From NCBI GenBank assembly GCA_023399055.1, contig JAEWQV010000034.1:186001-250000 (forward strand): DNA of 64,000 nucleotides, given 5' to 3'. The position numbers and the translations under genes are program-made. The DNA is from Bacillota bacterium. Its GTDB lineage: Bacteria > Bacillota > Clostridia > Lachnospirales > Lachnospiraceae. The notes under the pieces were generated by a model. It made no database searches. It was not told the DNA's origin and saw only the letters and a list, made by a program, of their open reading frames with translations. Positions 27,654-36,370 of the stretch are shown here, piece by piece (within the stretch, counting starts at the first letter, position 1; every line of letters begins with the position of its first letter).

Positions 27654-27687
27654 TTATGAAACTACAATTAATTTGGGAGGATAGTGT

Positions 27688-28695
27688 ATGAATATATTAG
27701 CGATCATACCTGCAAGAAGTGGTTCTAAAAGTGTGCCCCATAAAAATATTCGTTTAATAAATGGGAAGCCTATGTTGGGTTATTCTATAGAACACGCCAA
27801 AAGATCTAAGTATATTAATCGGATTATCTTAAGTACGGATAGTGAAGCCTATGCCAACCTGGGAAAAGAATACGGGGCAGAGGTACCATTTATTAGACCG
27901 CTGGAATATGCAACTGATACTGCGTTGGATATTGATGTGTTTTATCATTGTTTGGATTACTTGAGGAAATGCGAAGGATATCTTGCGGACATTGTTGTGC
28001 AGCTTAGACCCACATATCCGATTCGTAATGTGGAAGATATTGATGCTATGATTGAAATCCTTCTTAATGATCCATCATATGATTCTGTTAGAAGTATTGC
28101 ACCTGCCAAGGAGATTCCATATAAAATGTGGTTTAGAGATGATAATAATGAGATATCTCCTATCATGACAGATATTCCTGAATGCTACAATATGCCAAGG
28201 CAGCAATTGCCAAAGGTTTACTATCAAAATGCCTGTATTGATGTTGTCAAAGGAGAGGTAATTCTTAATCAGAGATCTATGTCTGGTAATAAGATTTGTG
28301 GTTATGATATGAGAAGGAACTTTGACATTGACACAGAGGAAGAATTCAAGACTGCGGAGGAATTTCTTCGAATTACAACAGGTAAAAAACGATTTGTTTT
28401 TGATATTGATGGGGTAATAGCAAAGATAGCCATAAACAATGAATATTCCATAGCTGAGCCGAATGGTGTTATGATTGATATAATTAATAAGCTCTATGAT
28501 ATGAATAATAAGATTATACTTCTTACAGCTAGAGGTTATGTCACTGGAATTGATTGGAGAGAGATAACAGAAAAGCAATTAAAAAAATGGGGTGTACGCT
28601 ACCATGAATTGCATTTTGGAAAGCCCAATGCAGATTATTATGTTGATGATCGTATGATATCCATGGATAGATTAATAGAGCTTTTGGAAAAATAA
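27688..28695 (+). CDS. CMP-nonulosonic acid synthetase fused to a HAD-type domain
   Basis: A 335-residue fusion. Residues 1-225 form an acylneuraminate cytidylyltransferase: AIIPARSGSKSVPHKNIRLI, IILSTDSEAYA, VQLRPTYPIRNVEDIDAMIE, YYQNACIDVVKG. Residues 230-335 form a HAD-like phosphatase domain: FVFDIDGVIA (nucleophile DxD), IILLTARG and YYVDDRMISM. The N part would activate a nonulosonic acid with CTP and the C part might remove its 9-phosphate. Whether the sugar is legionaminic, pseudaminic or sialic acid is not decided here. GGGAGG precedes the ATG. The gene ends at a strong terminator. Confidence 0.85.
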   Translation: MNILAIIPARSGSKSVPHKNIRLINGKPMLGYSIEHAKRSKYINRIILSTDSEAYANLGKEYGAEVPFIRPLEYATDTALDIDVFYHCLDYLRKCEGYLADIVVQLRPTYPIRNVEDIDAMIEILLNDPSYDSVRSIAPAKEIPYKMWFRDDNNEISPIMTDIPECYNMPRQQLPKVYYQNACIDVVKGEVILNQRSMSGNKICGYDMRRNFDIDTEEEFKTAEEFLRITTGKKRFVFDIDGVIAKIAINNEYSIAEPNGVMIDIINKLYDMNNKIILLTARGYVTGIDWREITEKQLKKWGVRYHELHFGKPNADYYVDDRMISMDRLIELLEK

Positions 28696-28711
28696 TTATA
28701 TTAATAATTAG

Positions 28712-28745
28712 ATGCTTAAGTAATATAACTACTTAAGCATTTTTT
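28712..28745 (+). terminator. Terminator after the CMP-sugar synthetase gene
   Basis: ATGCTTAAGTA and TACTTAAGCAT form a perfect 11-bp stem with a 7-base loop, followed by a run of T. Confidence 0.92.
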
Positions 28746-28841
28746 GTTGGATTAAAATTTTCTTACAGATGGCATACACTTATAATATAGTAATTAAGAT
28801 TAAACAGAAAAATGTAAGTCTATTTCTTTACTATAAGTTAT

Positions 28842-28868
28842 TAATATTTTGGTTTACAATGTCGATAT
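28842..28868 (+). promoter_or_regulatory. Sigma-28 type promoter of neuB
   Basis: TAAT - 15 bases - GTCGATAT, about 58 bases upstream of the neuB ATG. The -10 differs from GCCGATAT at one base, and the -35 is the same TAAT variant as at flgM. Confidence 0.65.
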
Positions 28869-28925
28869 ATAAGTTATAAAGTTATAATGATTCGTGATTT
28901 TGTGTATTAGGGAGGTAACTTTTTA

Positions 28926-30428
28926 ATGATAAATGATAGTAATGTTTTTTCTGATTTGTTTATTTTTGAGATGGCTAATAGCCATCAAGGTAGTGTTGAG
29001 CATGGAATTGATATAATAAAAGCAATGAGTAGAATAGCGCGTAAATATAATATTAAAGCAGCAGTTAAGCTACAATATCGTAACTTAGATACTTTTGTAC
29101 ATCCTGATTTTAAGGAAAGAAAAGATATAAATCATATACCTAGATTTATGGGAACAAGACTTAATTTTGATCAATTTACGCAGTTAGTGGATGTTATTCA
29201 TGAAGAAGGTTTGATTGCAATGAGTACACCATTTGATGAAGATAGTGTGGATTGGTGTATGGATCAGGGTATTGATGTTATAAAGGTGGCGAGCTGTAGT
29301 GCTCTAGATTGGCCACTTTTGACTAAAATTGCATTTACACATAAGCCGGTAATCATATCAACAGGAGGCAAGACTCTTTCTGATATTGATAAGCTATACA
29401 ACTTTTTCACTCATAAGGGTTGTGAATTTGCTTTTTTACATTGTGTTGCAGAGTATCCAGCGCCACTTGAACGCCTTCAGTTGGATTTCATTGACCGAAT
29501 GAATCGTCGTTATCCGGAAATAACGATTGGTTATTCCGGACATGAAGATCCCAACGAAAATATTGTAGCTATGCTGGCTGTTGCAAAGGGTGCGAAAATA
29601 CTGGAGCGTCACGTGGGATTACCGACAGAAACTATAACTCTGAATGCATACTCTATGAATCCAGAGCAGACCGATAAATGGGTAAAAGCAGTTATAGATG
29701 CTAAAATGATTTGCAGAACTAAGAAAGAAAATGATAAATATATTAGTCAGGAAGAGATAGATTCACTTCGTTCTTTAATGAGAGGTGCATATGTAAAGAA
29801 GAACATTAAAATGGGCGATCCTATTATGCTTGAAGATGTGTTCTTTGCAATGCCTTGTCAGGATAAGCAAATGACTAGTGGAGAGTTTATAGAAGGTCAT
29901 GTTGCAACTAGAGACTACAATAAGAACGAACCGTTATACGAAAAGAGAATATTAACAGATGTAAATTTGGTAAGAAGTGTAGTTCATGATGCAAAAGGTA
30001 TGTTGTATGAAGCTGGTATAGCACTAGGTAGCGAATTTGAGGTAGAGTTATCCCATCATTACGGAATGAGACATTTTAGACAAACAGGCGCAATTATTAT
30101 TAGTATTATTAATCGTGAGTACTGTAAGAAGCTTTTAGTTATTCTACCAGGTCAAAAACATCCGATGCATATGCATAAGGTGAAAGAGGAAACCTTTCAA
30201 TTGCTGTATGGTGACATGACAGTTAATATTGGAGGAAAAGATAGATATTTAAAGCCAGGAGATATACAGACTGTGCTCCGTGAAGAGATGCATTCCTTTA
30301 CCTCGTCAAAGGGGGCAATCTTTGAAGAGGTATCAACGACTCATATAAAAAATGATTCTTATTATGAAGATCCAATTATTCGTAATCTTGATCCAATTGA
30401 AAGAAAGACGATATTAAAGAAGTGGTAA
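28926..30428 (+). CDS. neuB: NeuB-type nonulosonic acid synthase with SAF and cupin domains
   Basis: A 500-residue protein. Residues 5-260 form the NeuB/PseI TIM barrel: EMANSHQGSVEHGIDIIKAM, VKLQYRNLDTF, EGLIAMSTPFDEDSVDW, IKVASCSALDWPLL, IGYSGHEDP. It condenses phosphoenolpyruvate with an N-acyl hexosamine. Residues about 275-350 form the antifreeze-like SAF domain (SLMRGAYVKKNIKMGDPIMLEDVFFAMP). The C-terminal 150 residues add a cupin (PGQKHPMHMHKVKEETFQLL, YLKPGDIQTVLREEMHSF), absent from ordinary NeuB. The cupin might epimerise or isomerise the sugar. Other nonulosonate steps are not in this window. Confidence 0.88.
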   Translation: MINDSNVFSDLFIFEMANSHQGSVEHGIDIIKAMSRIARKYNIKAAVKLQYRNLDTFVHPDFKERKDINHIPRFMGTRLNFDQFTQLVDVIHEEGLIAMSTPFDEDSVDWCMDQGIDVIKVASCSALDWPLLTKIAFTHKPVIISTGGKTLSDIDKLYNFFTHKGCEFAFLHCVAEYPAPLERLQLDFIDRMNRRYPEITIGYSGHEDPNENIVAMLAVAKGAKILERHVGLPTETITLNAYSMNPEQTDKWVKAVIDAKMICRTKKENDKYISQEEIDSLRSLMRGAYVKKNIKMGDPIMLEDVFFAMPCQDKQMTSGEFIEGHVATRDYNKNEPLYEKRILTDVNLVRSVVHDAKGMLYEAGIALGSEFEVELSHHYGMRHFRQTGAIIISIINREYCKKLLVILPGQKHPMHMHKVKEETFQLLYGDMTVNIGGKDRYLKPGDIQTVLREEMHSFTSSKGAIFEEVSTTHIKNDSYYEDPIIRNLDPIERKTILKKW

Positions 30429-30491
30429 TGAAATTAGAATAGATTATATAAATGAAAGAAGTCTTAATATAAAATGGGGGTGTAGTAAAAT

Positions 30492-30524
30492 ATATTTTCG
30501 AAGATAGAAGAAAATATTTTTTAT
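30492..30524 (+). terminator. Terminator after neuB
   Basis: ATATTTTC and GAAAATAT pair around a 10-base loop, followed by six T. Confidence 0.65.
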
Positions 30525-30602
30525 TACATCTCTTTTTATTAATTAAAGTGTACTTAAATAGGGAAATCATAGATTATGTCTGGGAAATAATTGGTATAAG
30601 CT

Positions 30603-30629
30603 TAATGTAATTTCACATTTTGTCGATAT
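30603..30629 (+). promoter_or_regulatory. Sigma-28 type promoter of the glycan operon
   Basis: TAAT - 15 bases - GTCGATAT, the same -35 and -10 words as the neuB promoter, about 75 bases before the next gene. Confidence 0.65.
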
Positions 30630-30704
30630 ATAATACAACAAAGTAGAGTGGAAATGAGGCGGATATGCCAAGAAGGTTAATCTTTAAATAAGATTGGGAA
30701 AAAT

Positions 30705-31904
30705 ATGAAAAAAATGATTACAGATATTAAATATTGGAGCCAAATATTGTTGCTACCGGTTTACCTATTATCTTTTTGTTCTGTCAGATCAAACAAAATA
30801 TGGGTGTTAGGTAGTTCTTTTGGTCAAAGATTTGCAGATAATCCGAGATACTTTTTTTTGTATTTAAGTCAAGTACAACAAGAAGGAATTCAAGCCATAT
30901 GGATTTCAAAAGAGAAAAGTATAATTGAGCATTTAAAAAAGAATAATCTAAAAGCATATTATCTATATAGTTTTCAGGGGATTTGGAATTGTCTTCGAGC
31001 TAAGGTATATCTATTTGATAATTATTCTAAAGATATATGTTTTACCTTGTCCGGCGGTGCAAGAAAAATTAATTTATGGCATGGTATACCGTTAAAAAAA
31101 ATTCAGATGGATAACGTGCATGATAAAGTAAGATATCCTGATACAGGATGGCAGCGCATAAAGTGGATGCTTCGACGTATGTCAGACGAGAAGCCATCAC
31201 ATTATATACTTTGTACTTCCGAATTTTTAAGAAATATATTTGAATCATCTTTTCGAACTAAGAATGTAATAATGTGTGGTTATCCGAGAAATGATGTATT
31301 AATATCTGATACTATTAGAAATGTTCTGTTACCGAATGAGGAGCAGGTTTGCAAGAGTATGGATATGCATGATGGGAAAATAGTAGTATATATGCCAACT
31401 TTTCGAGATAGTGAAAAGCAATTAATGAACATTTTAGACTTTGATAAATTTCATATGTTTCTTCAAAATAATAATATTTTATTTTGTATGAAGCTTCATC
31501 CCAAGTCAAGGTTGGAAAACTTAATTAGAACCAAGTTGCAAAACAGGGATTTAAAGTATATCAGGTTCATAAATTCTAACAATGATCCATATCCAATTGT
31601 TAAAAAAGCAGATATATTGGTGACAGATTACTCCTCGATTTACTTTGATTATTTATTAATGGATCGACCTATTGTTTTTTTTGACTACGATAGAGAAGAA
31701 TATTTAAGGAATACAAGAGAGATGTACTTTAACTATGAAGAATTTACACCGGGAGTAAAGGTTAAGTCAGCTGTGGAATTAGAGGCAGCTCTTTTAGCAG
31801 AGGATGATTACTCCGCAGAACGAGCAATAGTCAGACAGAAAGTTTTTAGTAAGGAGTCTGGTTTGGCTAGTGAAAGGTTATATCAAGCAATTAAGCAGCA
31901 ATAG
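30705..31904 (+). CDS. CDP-glycerol glycerophosphotransferase family protein (TagB/TagF-like)
   Basis: A 399-residue GT-B-like enzyme. Motifs of the family are [62 protein letters not shown] and [10 protein letters not shown]. Members move glycerol- or ribitol-phosphate, and in Clostridioides difficile a relative (CD0244) builds the phosphodiester of the type A flagellin glycan. Here it heads a run with nucleotidyltransferase, methyltransferase and LicD genes, so a phosphodiester step on the flagellin glycan is likely. A possible weak N-terminal membrane-associated helix ([14 protein letters not shown]) is visible. Confidence 0.85.
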   Translation: MKKMITDIKYWSQILLLPVYLLSFCSVRSNKIWVLGSSFGQRFADNPRYFFLYLSQVQQEGIQAIWISKEKSIIEHLKKNNLKAYYLYSFQGIWNCLRAKVYLFDNYSKDICFTLSGGARKINLWHGIPLKKIQMDNVHDKVRYPDTGWQRIKWMLRRMSDEKPSHYILCTSEFLRNIFESSFRTKNVIMCGYPRNDVLISDTIRNVLLPNEEQVCKSMDMHDGKIVVYMPTFRDSEKQLMNILDFDKFHMFLQNNNILFCMKLHPKSRLENLIRTKLQNRDLKYIRFINSNNDPYPIVKKADILVTDYSSIYFDYLLMDRPIVFFDYDREEYLRNTREMYFNYEEFTPGVKVKSAVELEAALLAEDDYSAERAIVRQKVFSKESGLASERLYQAIKQQ

Positions 31905-31930
31905 AAAATACTAAAAAGTTGAGGTATGTG

Positions 31931-33736
31931 ATGAGCGAATTGCTGTATGATAAGAAATTAAATAATATATTAGATAAATATAAGATAAAAGTAAAAAGCG
32001 AAGCTCAACTAAGTGATAACTTGGAAGGAATAATTATTGAGGTCCTGACTAAAAAATGCAAGGGTAAAGTTTGTGCCTTATGGGGTGCTGGACAAAATAA
32101 TACGAAATCCAGTCATGCTGCAATTTTAATTGCTAAATATGCAACTTTTATTCAAAATATGGTTTGTGTTATAGACTCTAATACGGAATTGCACGGAAAG
32201 CAATTCTTAGGATATCCAATTATCGCACCAAATCAAATGAAGGATTATAAAGTTGATCTGGTTATAATAGCCTCAAAAAACAGCGGGACATCGATAAAAA
32301 AGAATCTGCTGGAGCTGGATAGTGAATGTGGGTATATCGATATTTATGAGGAATTAAGACTTCGGGAGATTGAAGTTTATAATAATTTTTATGACGAGAA
32401 CAGCATTTATACACAGATTTATAATATACAGATTAAGTATCAACAGGAGGGAAAACAAGAAGACTTAAGATACTTGATTTCACTTTATCTTAGTATTAGG
32501 GACTTTTACTATGCAGAGAAATATATGAAAAAATATATTAATCTGTCACATGATGATTATCATAATTATGAGTTATTGTTATCGGATTTAAATAATTTAT
32601 TTTCAGAGATGAAAGAACAAAGTGTAAAACGTTATAAAGATGTCTCAATGTTTTATATAGATGCCTTAAGAGGTAGGGAAGTCTTTGATGAAGAAAATAG
32701 GGAGTGTCAGATATTTAAACGATATTGTAATTATGGCAAGGTATTTACAAATATTTATTCAACAGCAGTAACAACCTATGAAAGTATGATGTCGGTTATT
32801 TCGGGTAAGTACCCTTTGGAAACACAGGTTTATACAAATGATTTTCTTCATGAAGCAAAGGATTTTAAGCTTTTAGCTCACTATGAAGAAATGAAATATA
32901 ATATAAATTTTATGGTCTCAGAATGCTATAGAATAGTAAAAGAGACGGACCGAATTAATTATTACCTACAAAATTATATGCCACAAAAGCTTTGGACCTT
33001 AGCTTGTCAACTGGCAGAGTCGCTAGAGAACACCTTTAATTTTGTATATTTCCCATATGAAGTTCATTTCCCGCTGCTTTGTGGCTATCATAAGGAACTA
33101 CCGGTGATAAAAGCTTTCAGTGATTTAGGGATTGAAGAATTTCCGGAAAGTATAGAGCAGCAATACCTTGAGTGTGTGGATTATACAGATAAACAATTTG
33201 AATTTTATTATGATTTTCTTGGACCAAATTCAGTGAAAGTGATATTTAGTGATCATTCGCAAGTAGTTTATGACAAGAGCAATGATCATAAGACGTACAA
33301 TATGTACTATAAGTATAAGGAATTAACCACCCATGTTCCACTAATAGTATCAAGTGAAAGCTGGAAACAGGAAGAGATTAATGAGCTTTATAGTATGATT
33401 GACTTCAATAATATACTTTTGACCATGTTAAATGGGTCCGATATAAGTGAGTTAAAGAAAGAGATTGTAAGATACCAGTACTATCCAATGCATAATCCGA
33501 AAATGCGAGAACATGCAAGACAATACAAGTATGACAACTATATTGATGGAATTGATGCATTTTTATCAAGAAATTATTTGTATATCGTAACAGCTACTGG
33601 AACCGAAGAAGTTTACGAACTAAAGGATTTAAGTACCAATATAGTGAACACACAGAATGGACAAGCTTATATTCGATTAGTAAATCAACAGTATCTGCCG
33701 ATTTTTCAAAGAAGTAAAGATGGAAATAAAAAATAA
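31931..33736 (+). CDS. Rossmann domain - helical repeat - alkaline-phosphatase-superfamily fusion
   Basis: A 601-residue protein with three parts. Residues about 50-145 are a small Rossmann domain (GKVCALWGAGQNN, VCVIDSNTELHGKQFLGYPI, DLVIIASKNSG). Residues 150-235 are TPR-like helices. Residues 240-570 recall the sulfatase/phosphotransferase fold: MFYIDALRG near the metal site, IYSTAVTTYESMMSVISG with a candidate nucleophile threonine, and VIFSDHSQVV. The enzyme could transfer or remove a phospho group on the glycan. No membrane segment is seen, unlike EptA or LtaS. The ATG at 31931 follows TGAGGTATG. Confidence 0.55.
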   Translation: MSELLYDKKLNNILDKYKIKVKSEAQLSDNLEGIIIEVLTKKCKGKVCALWGAGQNNTKSSHAAILIAKYATFIQNMVCVIDSNTELHGKQFLGYPIIAPNQMKDYKVDLVIIASKNSGTSIKKNLLELDSECGYIDIYEELRLREIEVYNNFYDENSIYTQIYNIQIKYQQEGKQEDLRYLISLYLSIRDFYYAEKYMKKYINLSHDDYHNYELLLSDLNNLFSEMKEQSVKRYKDVSMFYIDALRGREVFDEENRECQIFKRYCNYGKVFTNIYSTAVTTYESMMSVISGKYPLETQVYTNDFLHEAKDFKLLAHYEEMKYNINFMVSECYRIVKETDRINYYLQNYMPQKLWTLACQLAESLENTFNFVYFPYEVHFPLLCGYHKELPVIKAFSDLGIEEFPESIEQQYLECVDYTDKQFEFYYDFLGPNSVKVIFSDHSQVVYDKSNDHKTYNMYYKYKELTTHVPLIVSSESWKQEEINELYSMIDFNNILLTMLNGSDISELKKEIVRYQYYPMHNPKMREHARQYKYDNYIDGIDAFLSRNYLYIVTATGTEEVYELKDLSTNIVNTQNGQAYIRLVNQQYLPIFQRSKDGNKK

Positions 33737-33791
33737 TTATGTGGCTCGGATAAAGTAATTTAAAAATGACTTAGACATAGTGGAGGTAAGC

Positions 33792-34871
33792 TTGAGAGAA
33801 ACATTGTTTACAGTTGGACCGGTTGAAATGTATGAAGACACTTTACAGATAGGAGCACAACATCTGCCTTATTTTCGGACAACAGAATTTTCTGTTATTA
33901 ATAATAGAATCTGTGATAATTTAAAGAGATGTCTTTATACGGACATGTCATCGAAAGTGGCTTTATTAACTGCGTCAGGAACCGCTGCAATGGAAGCAGC
34001 TGTAATGAACATTTTTAATGAAGAGGATAAAATTCTTATTATTGTTGGTGGTGATTTTGGTAAAAGGTTCGTAGAAATCTGTAAATGTCATAATCTTAAG
34101 CACGAAATACTGCAACTGGAACAAGGACAGACTTTAACCGATGAGCATTTAGTAAAATATAAATCTGAGAATATAACAGGAATTTTAATTAACATCCATG
34201 AGACTTCTACTGGAGTATTATATGATGGCCATTTAATTGGTGAGTTTAGTAAAAGCATTGGAGCAATTTTAGTGGTTGATGCAATCAGCAGCTTTTTGGC
34301 GGATGAATACCGAATGGATGAATGGGAGATCGATGCCACAATTATCAGTTCACAGAAGGCTTTAGCACTTCCTCCTGGTATGGCTGCCGTTATAGTAAAT
34401 CAACGAACGGAGGAAAGAATTAAGAAAAAAGTTAAGAAGAGTATTTATTTTAATCTGGATGCTTATTTTACAGATATAGAACGAGGGCAAACCCCTTTTA
34501 CTACAGCAGTCGGAATTACTTTACAAATGGATGTAAGGCTGCAGAAAATACTTGAAGTCGGTGTGGATCAAGTTTGTATTATAGCAAGGAGACTAGCAGA
34601 GGATTTTCGGGAAAAGATAGTTGAGTTTGATTTTACAGTTCCTTCCGAGCGATTGTCTAATGCATTAACTCCATTAAGTCCAAAGGGAAATATAAGTGCT
34701 TATTCCATTTTTGAAACCTTAAAAAAAGAGTACAATCTATTTATTACACCCTGTGGTGGAAAGTTAAAGGATACCTTAATTCGTGTGGGACATATGGGTA
34801 ATTTGACCCTTGCGAATAATGATGAACTAATTCAAGCATTGAAAGAGATGCGGAAAAGAGGTTTGGTATGA
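33792..34871 (+). CDS. Class V PLP aminotransferase (2-aminoethylphosphonate transaminase-like)
   Basis: A 359-residue fold-type I enzyme, with substrate/cofactor loop LLTASGTAAMEAAVMNIF, ILVVDAISSFLADE and the PLP lysine in IISSQKALALPPGMAAV. It most resembles the PhnW/serine-glyoxylate group. Its frame overlaps the nucleotidyltransferase gene by 4 bases (ATGA). An AEP-transaminase plus cytidylyltransferase pair, sometimes fused, is known from phosphonate tailoring (PntC). No PEP mutase gene is present here, so a different amino compound is equally possible. Translation probably starts at TTG 33792, 5 bases after GGAGG. Confidence 0.75.
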   Translation: MRETLFTVGPVEMYEDTLQIGAQHLPYFRTTEFSVINNRICDNLKRCLYTDMSSKVALLTASGTAAMEAAVMNIFNEEDKILIIVGGDFGKRFVEICKCHNLKHEILQLEQGQTLTDEHLVKYKSENITGILINIHETSTGVLYDGHLIGEFSKSIGAILVVDAISSFLADEYRMDEWEIDATIISSQKALALPPGMAAVIVNQRTEERIKKKVKKSIYFNLDAYFTDIERGQTPFTTAVGITLQMDVRLQKILEVGVDQVCIIARRLAEDFREKIVEFDFTVPSERLSNALTPLSPKGNISAYSIFETLKKEYNLFITPCGGKLKDTLIRVGHMGNLTLANNDELIQALKEMRKRGLV

Positions 34872-35581
34872 AAGTACTTATTATGGCAGCAGGAGTTGGA
34901 ACCCGTATCAGCAGATATATCGAAGGTAAGCCCAAATGTACGGTAGATATCGGGGATGTTTCATTAATCAAATATACCATAAAGCAGTTAGAGGCAAGAG
35001 GAATCACGGATATTGGAATGATACTGGGGTATAAAAGTGGTGTTATTGAAGAAATTCTAAAAGAGCATAATATAAAATACTATTACAATTATTTTTATGA
35101 GGTTACGAATAGTATAGCTTCTGCCTGGTTTGCCAAAGATTTTTTTAATGATGACATGATATTAATGAATGCTGATGTATTCTTGGAAGAAAAGCTGATT
35201 GATGAATTGTTTCAGGAGCAGAGAAGTCCAGTACTGTTTTCTGATAGCAGTCGTAAAGAAGAAGCCGATTATAAGTTCTATTACGAAGATAATCAATTAA
35301 TAAAATATGGTAAAGACCTATCTGGAGATGATATATCCGGCGAGTATGTTGGAGTTGCTAAGTTAAAAAAGGAGTTTGTTGAAAAATACTGCTCCCGTAT
35401 GGAGGAGTATATCAAAGAGGGCAAGCACACTATGTGGTGGGAGGATGTACTATATTCCTTTTCCTCTGAAAGAGCAGTCTATATTAGAGATATTAAGGGG
35501 ATGTTCTGGGCAGAGGTTGATTTTATCGAAGATTATGAGAGAATAAGAGAATTTAGAGGTGTAAGGGCAAGAATTCTATAG
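34868..35581 (+). CDS. Sugar-/choline-phosphate-type nucleotidyltransferase (LicC/PntC-like)
   Basis: A 237-residue nucleotidyltransferase: KVLIMAAGVGTRISRYIEGK with KPKC as the signature loop, YYYNYFYEVTNSIASAWFA (typical of LicC), ILMNADVFLEE and a C-terminal WAEVDFIEDYERIRE. It would make a CDP- or similar activated phospho compound. Overlap with the aminotransferase and adjacency to methyltransferase and LicD genes suggest it activates a small amino-phospho compound for LicD or the glycerophosphotransferase, rather than a sugar. Confidence 0.8.
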   Translation: MKVLIMAAGVGTRISRYIEGKPKCTVDIGDVSLIKYTIKQLEARGITDIGMILGYKSGVIEEILKEHNIKYYYNYFYEVTNSIASAWFAKDFFNDDMILMNADVFLEEKLIDELFQEQRSPVLFSDSSRKEEADYKFYYEDNQLIKYGKDLSGDDISGEYVGVAKLKKEFVEKYCSRMEEYIKEGKHTMWWEDVLYSFSSERAVYIRDIKGMFWAEVDFIEDYERIREFRGVRARIL

Positions 35582-35601
35582 ATGAAGGGCAGGTTGTCAA
35601 A

Positions 35602-36366
35602 GTGGAAGATAGAATTAAAGGAAAAAGTTTTGATATTAATTATAACGATACGCTAAGTTTCTTTAACAATCGAGGAAGTGACGTGCCCTTAAAACATAAG
35701 TATAACTATGTTTTATTTCAAGATGAGCATCCTGAATTGGCAATAGAAAGAGATCGCTATGAAAAAGATAAGATATTAGGTCTTGTTGAATTTAAGGAAA
35801 ACGAATGGGTATTGGACGTCGGATGTGGTGTTGGACGCTGGGGAGAAGAAATTCTTAGCAGGAATATGCATTATGTTGGACTGGATTACTCTGAAACCTT
35901 ACTGAAGGTAGCAGAAGATAATTTAAAGGACAAGAAAGATAAGTGTACATTAATTCAAGGTGCAGCACAAAACATAGTGAAAGGTCTGGAGCTAGCAGGA
36001 ATTAAAGCCGACTTTGACAAGGTGTTTATCAATGGAGTATTAATGTATTTAAATGATGCAGATTTATCTGATTGTCTTGAGGATGTCAGTAAAGTTATAG
36101 ACAAAGAAAGTTGTATAATTTATATCAAAGAAACGGTTGCAACCAGTGAAAGACTTACCCTAAATAAATTCTATTCCCAGGATTTAAAACATGATTATAC
36201 TGCAATTTATCGTACCATTGCGGAATATACAGACAGTCTTACTAGAATCTTTGTGGATAAATTAGGGTTCGAAATCATTGTAAGCGAAGATTTATTTTCA
36301 GAGGAATTAAAGAATCGTAAAGAGACGAAAGATTACTTCTTTATATTGAGGAAGAGAGCAAGGTGA
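35602..36366 (+). CDS. SAM-dependent methyltransferase
   Basis: A 254-residue class I methyltransferase: motif I VLDVGCGVGRWGEEIL at about residue 74, then YVGLDYSETLLKVAEDNL and DFDKVFINGVLMYL. The start appears to be GTG 35602 with only a weak binding site. It lies between the nucleotidyltransferase and LicD genes. A parallel is the N-methylating enzyme of the C. difficile type A flagellin glycan locus (CD0243). The methyl acceptor here is unknown. Confidence 0.8.
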   Translation: MEDRIKGKSFDINYNDTLSFFNNRGSDVPLKHKYNYVLFQDEHPELAIERDRYEKDKILGLVEFKENEWVLDVGCGVGRWGEEILSRNMHYVGLDYSETLLKVAEDNLKDKKDKCTLIQGAAQNIVKGLELAGIKADFDKVFINGVLMYLNDADLSDCLEDVSKVIDKESCIIYIKETVATSERLTLNKFYSQDLKHDYTAIYRTIAEYTDSLTRIFVDKLGFEIIVSEDLFSEELKNRKETKDYFFILRKRAR

Positions 36367-36370
36367 TGTC

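Noticed and set aside
28075..28578. 167-residue minus-strand open frame in the CMP-sugar synthetase gene
   Set aside because: It is antisense to conserved cytidylyltransferase and HAD motifs and has no binding site.
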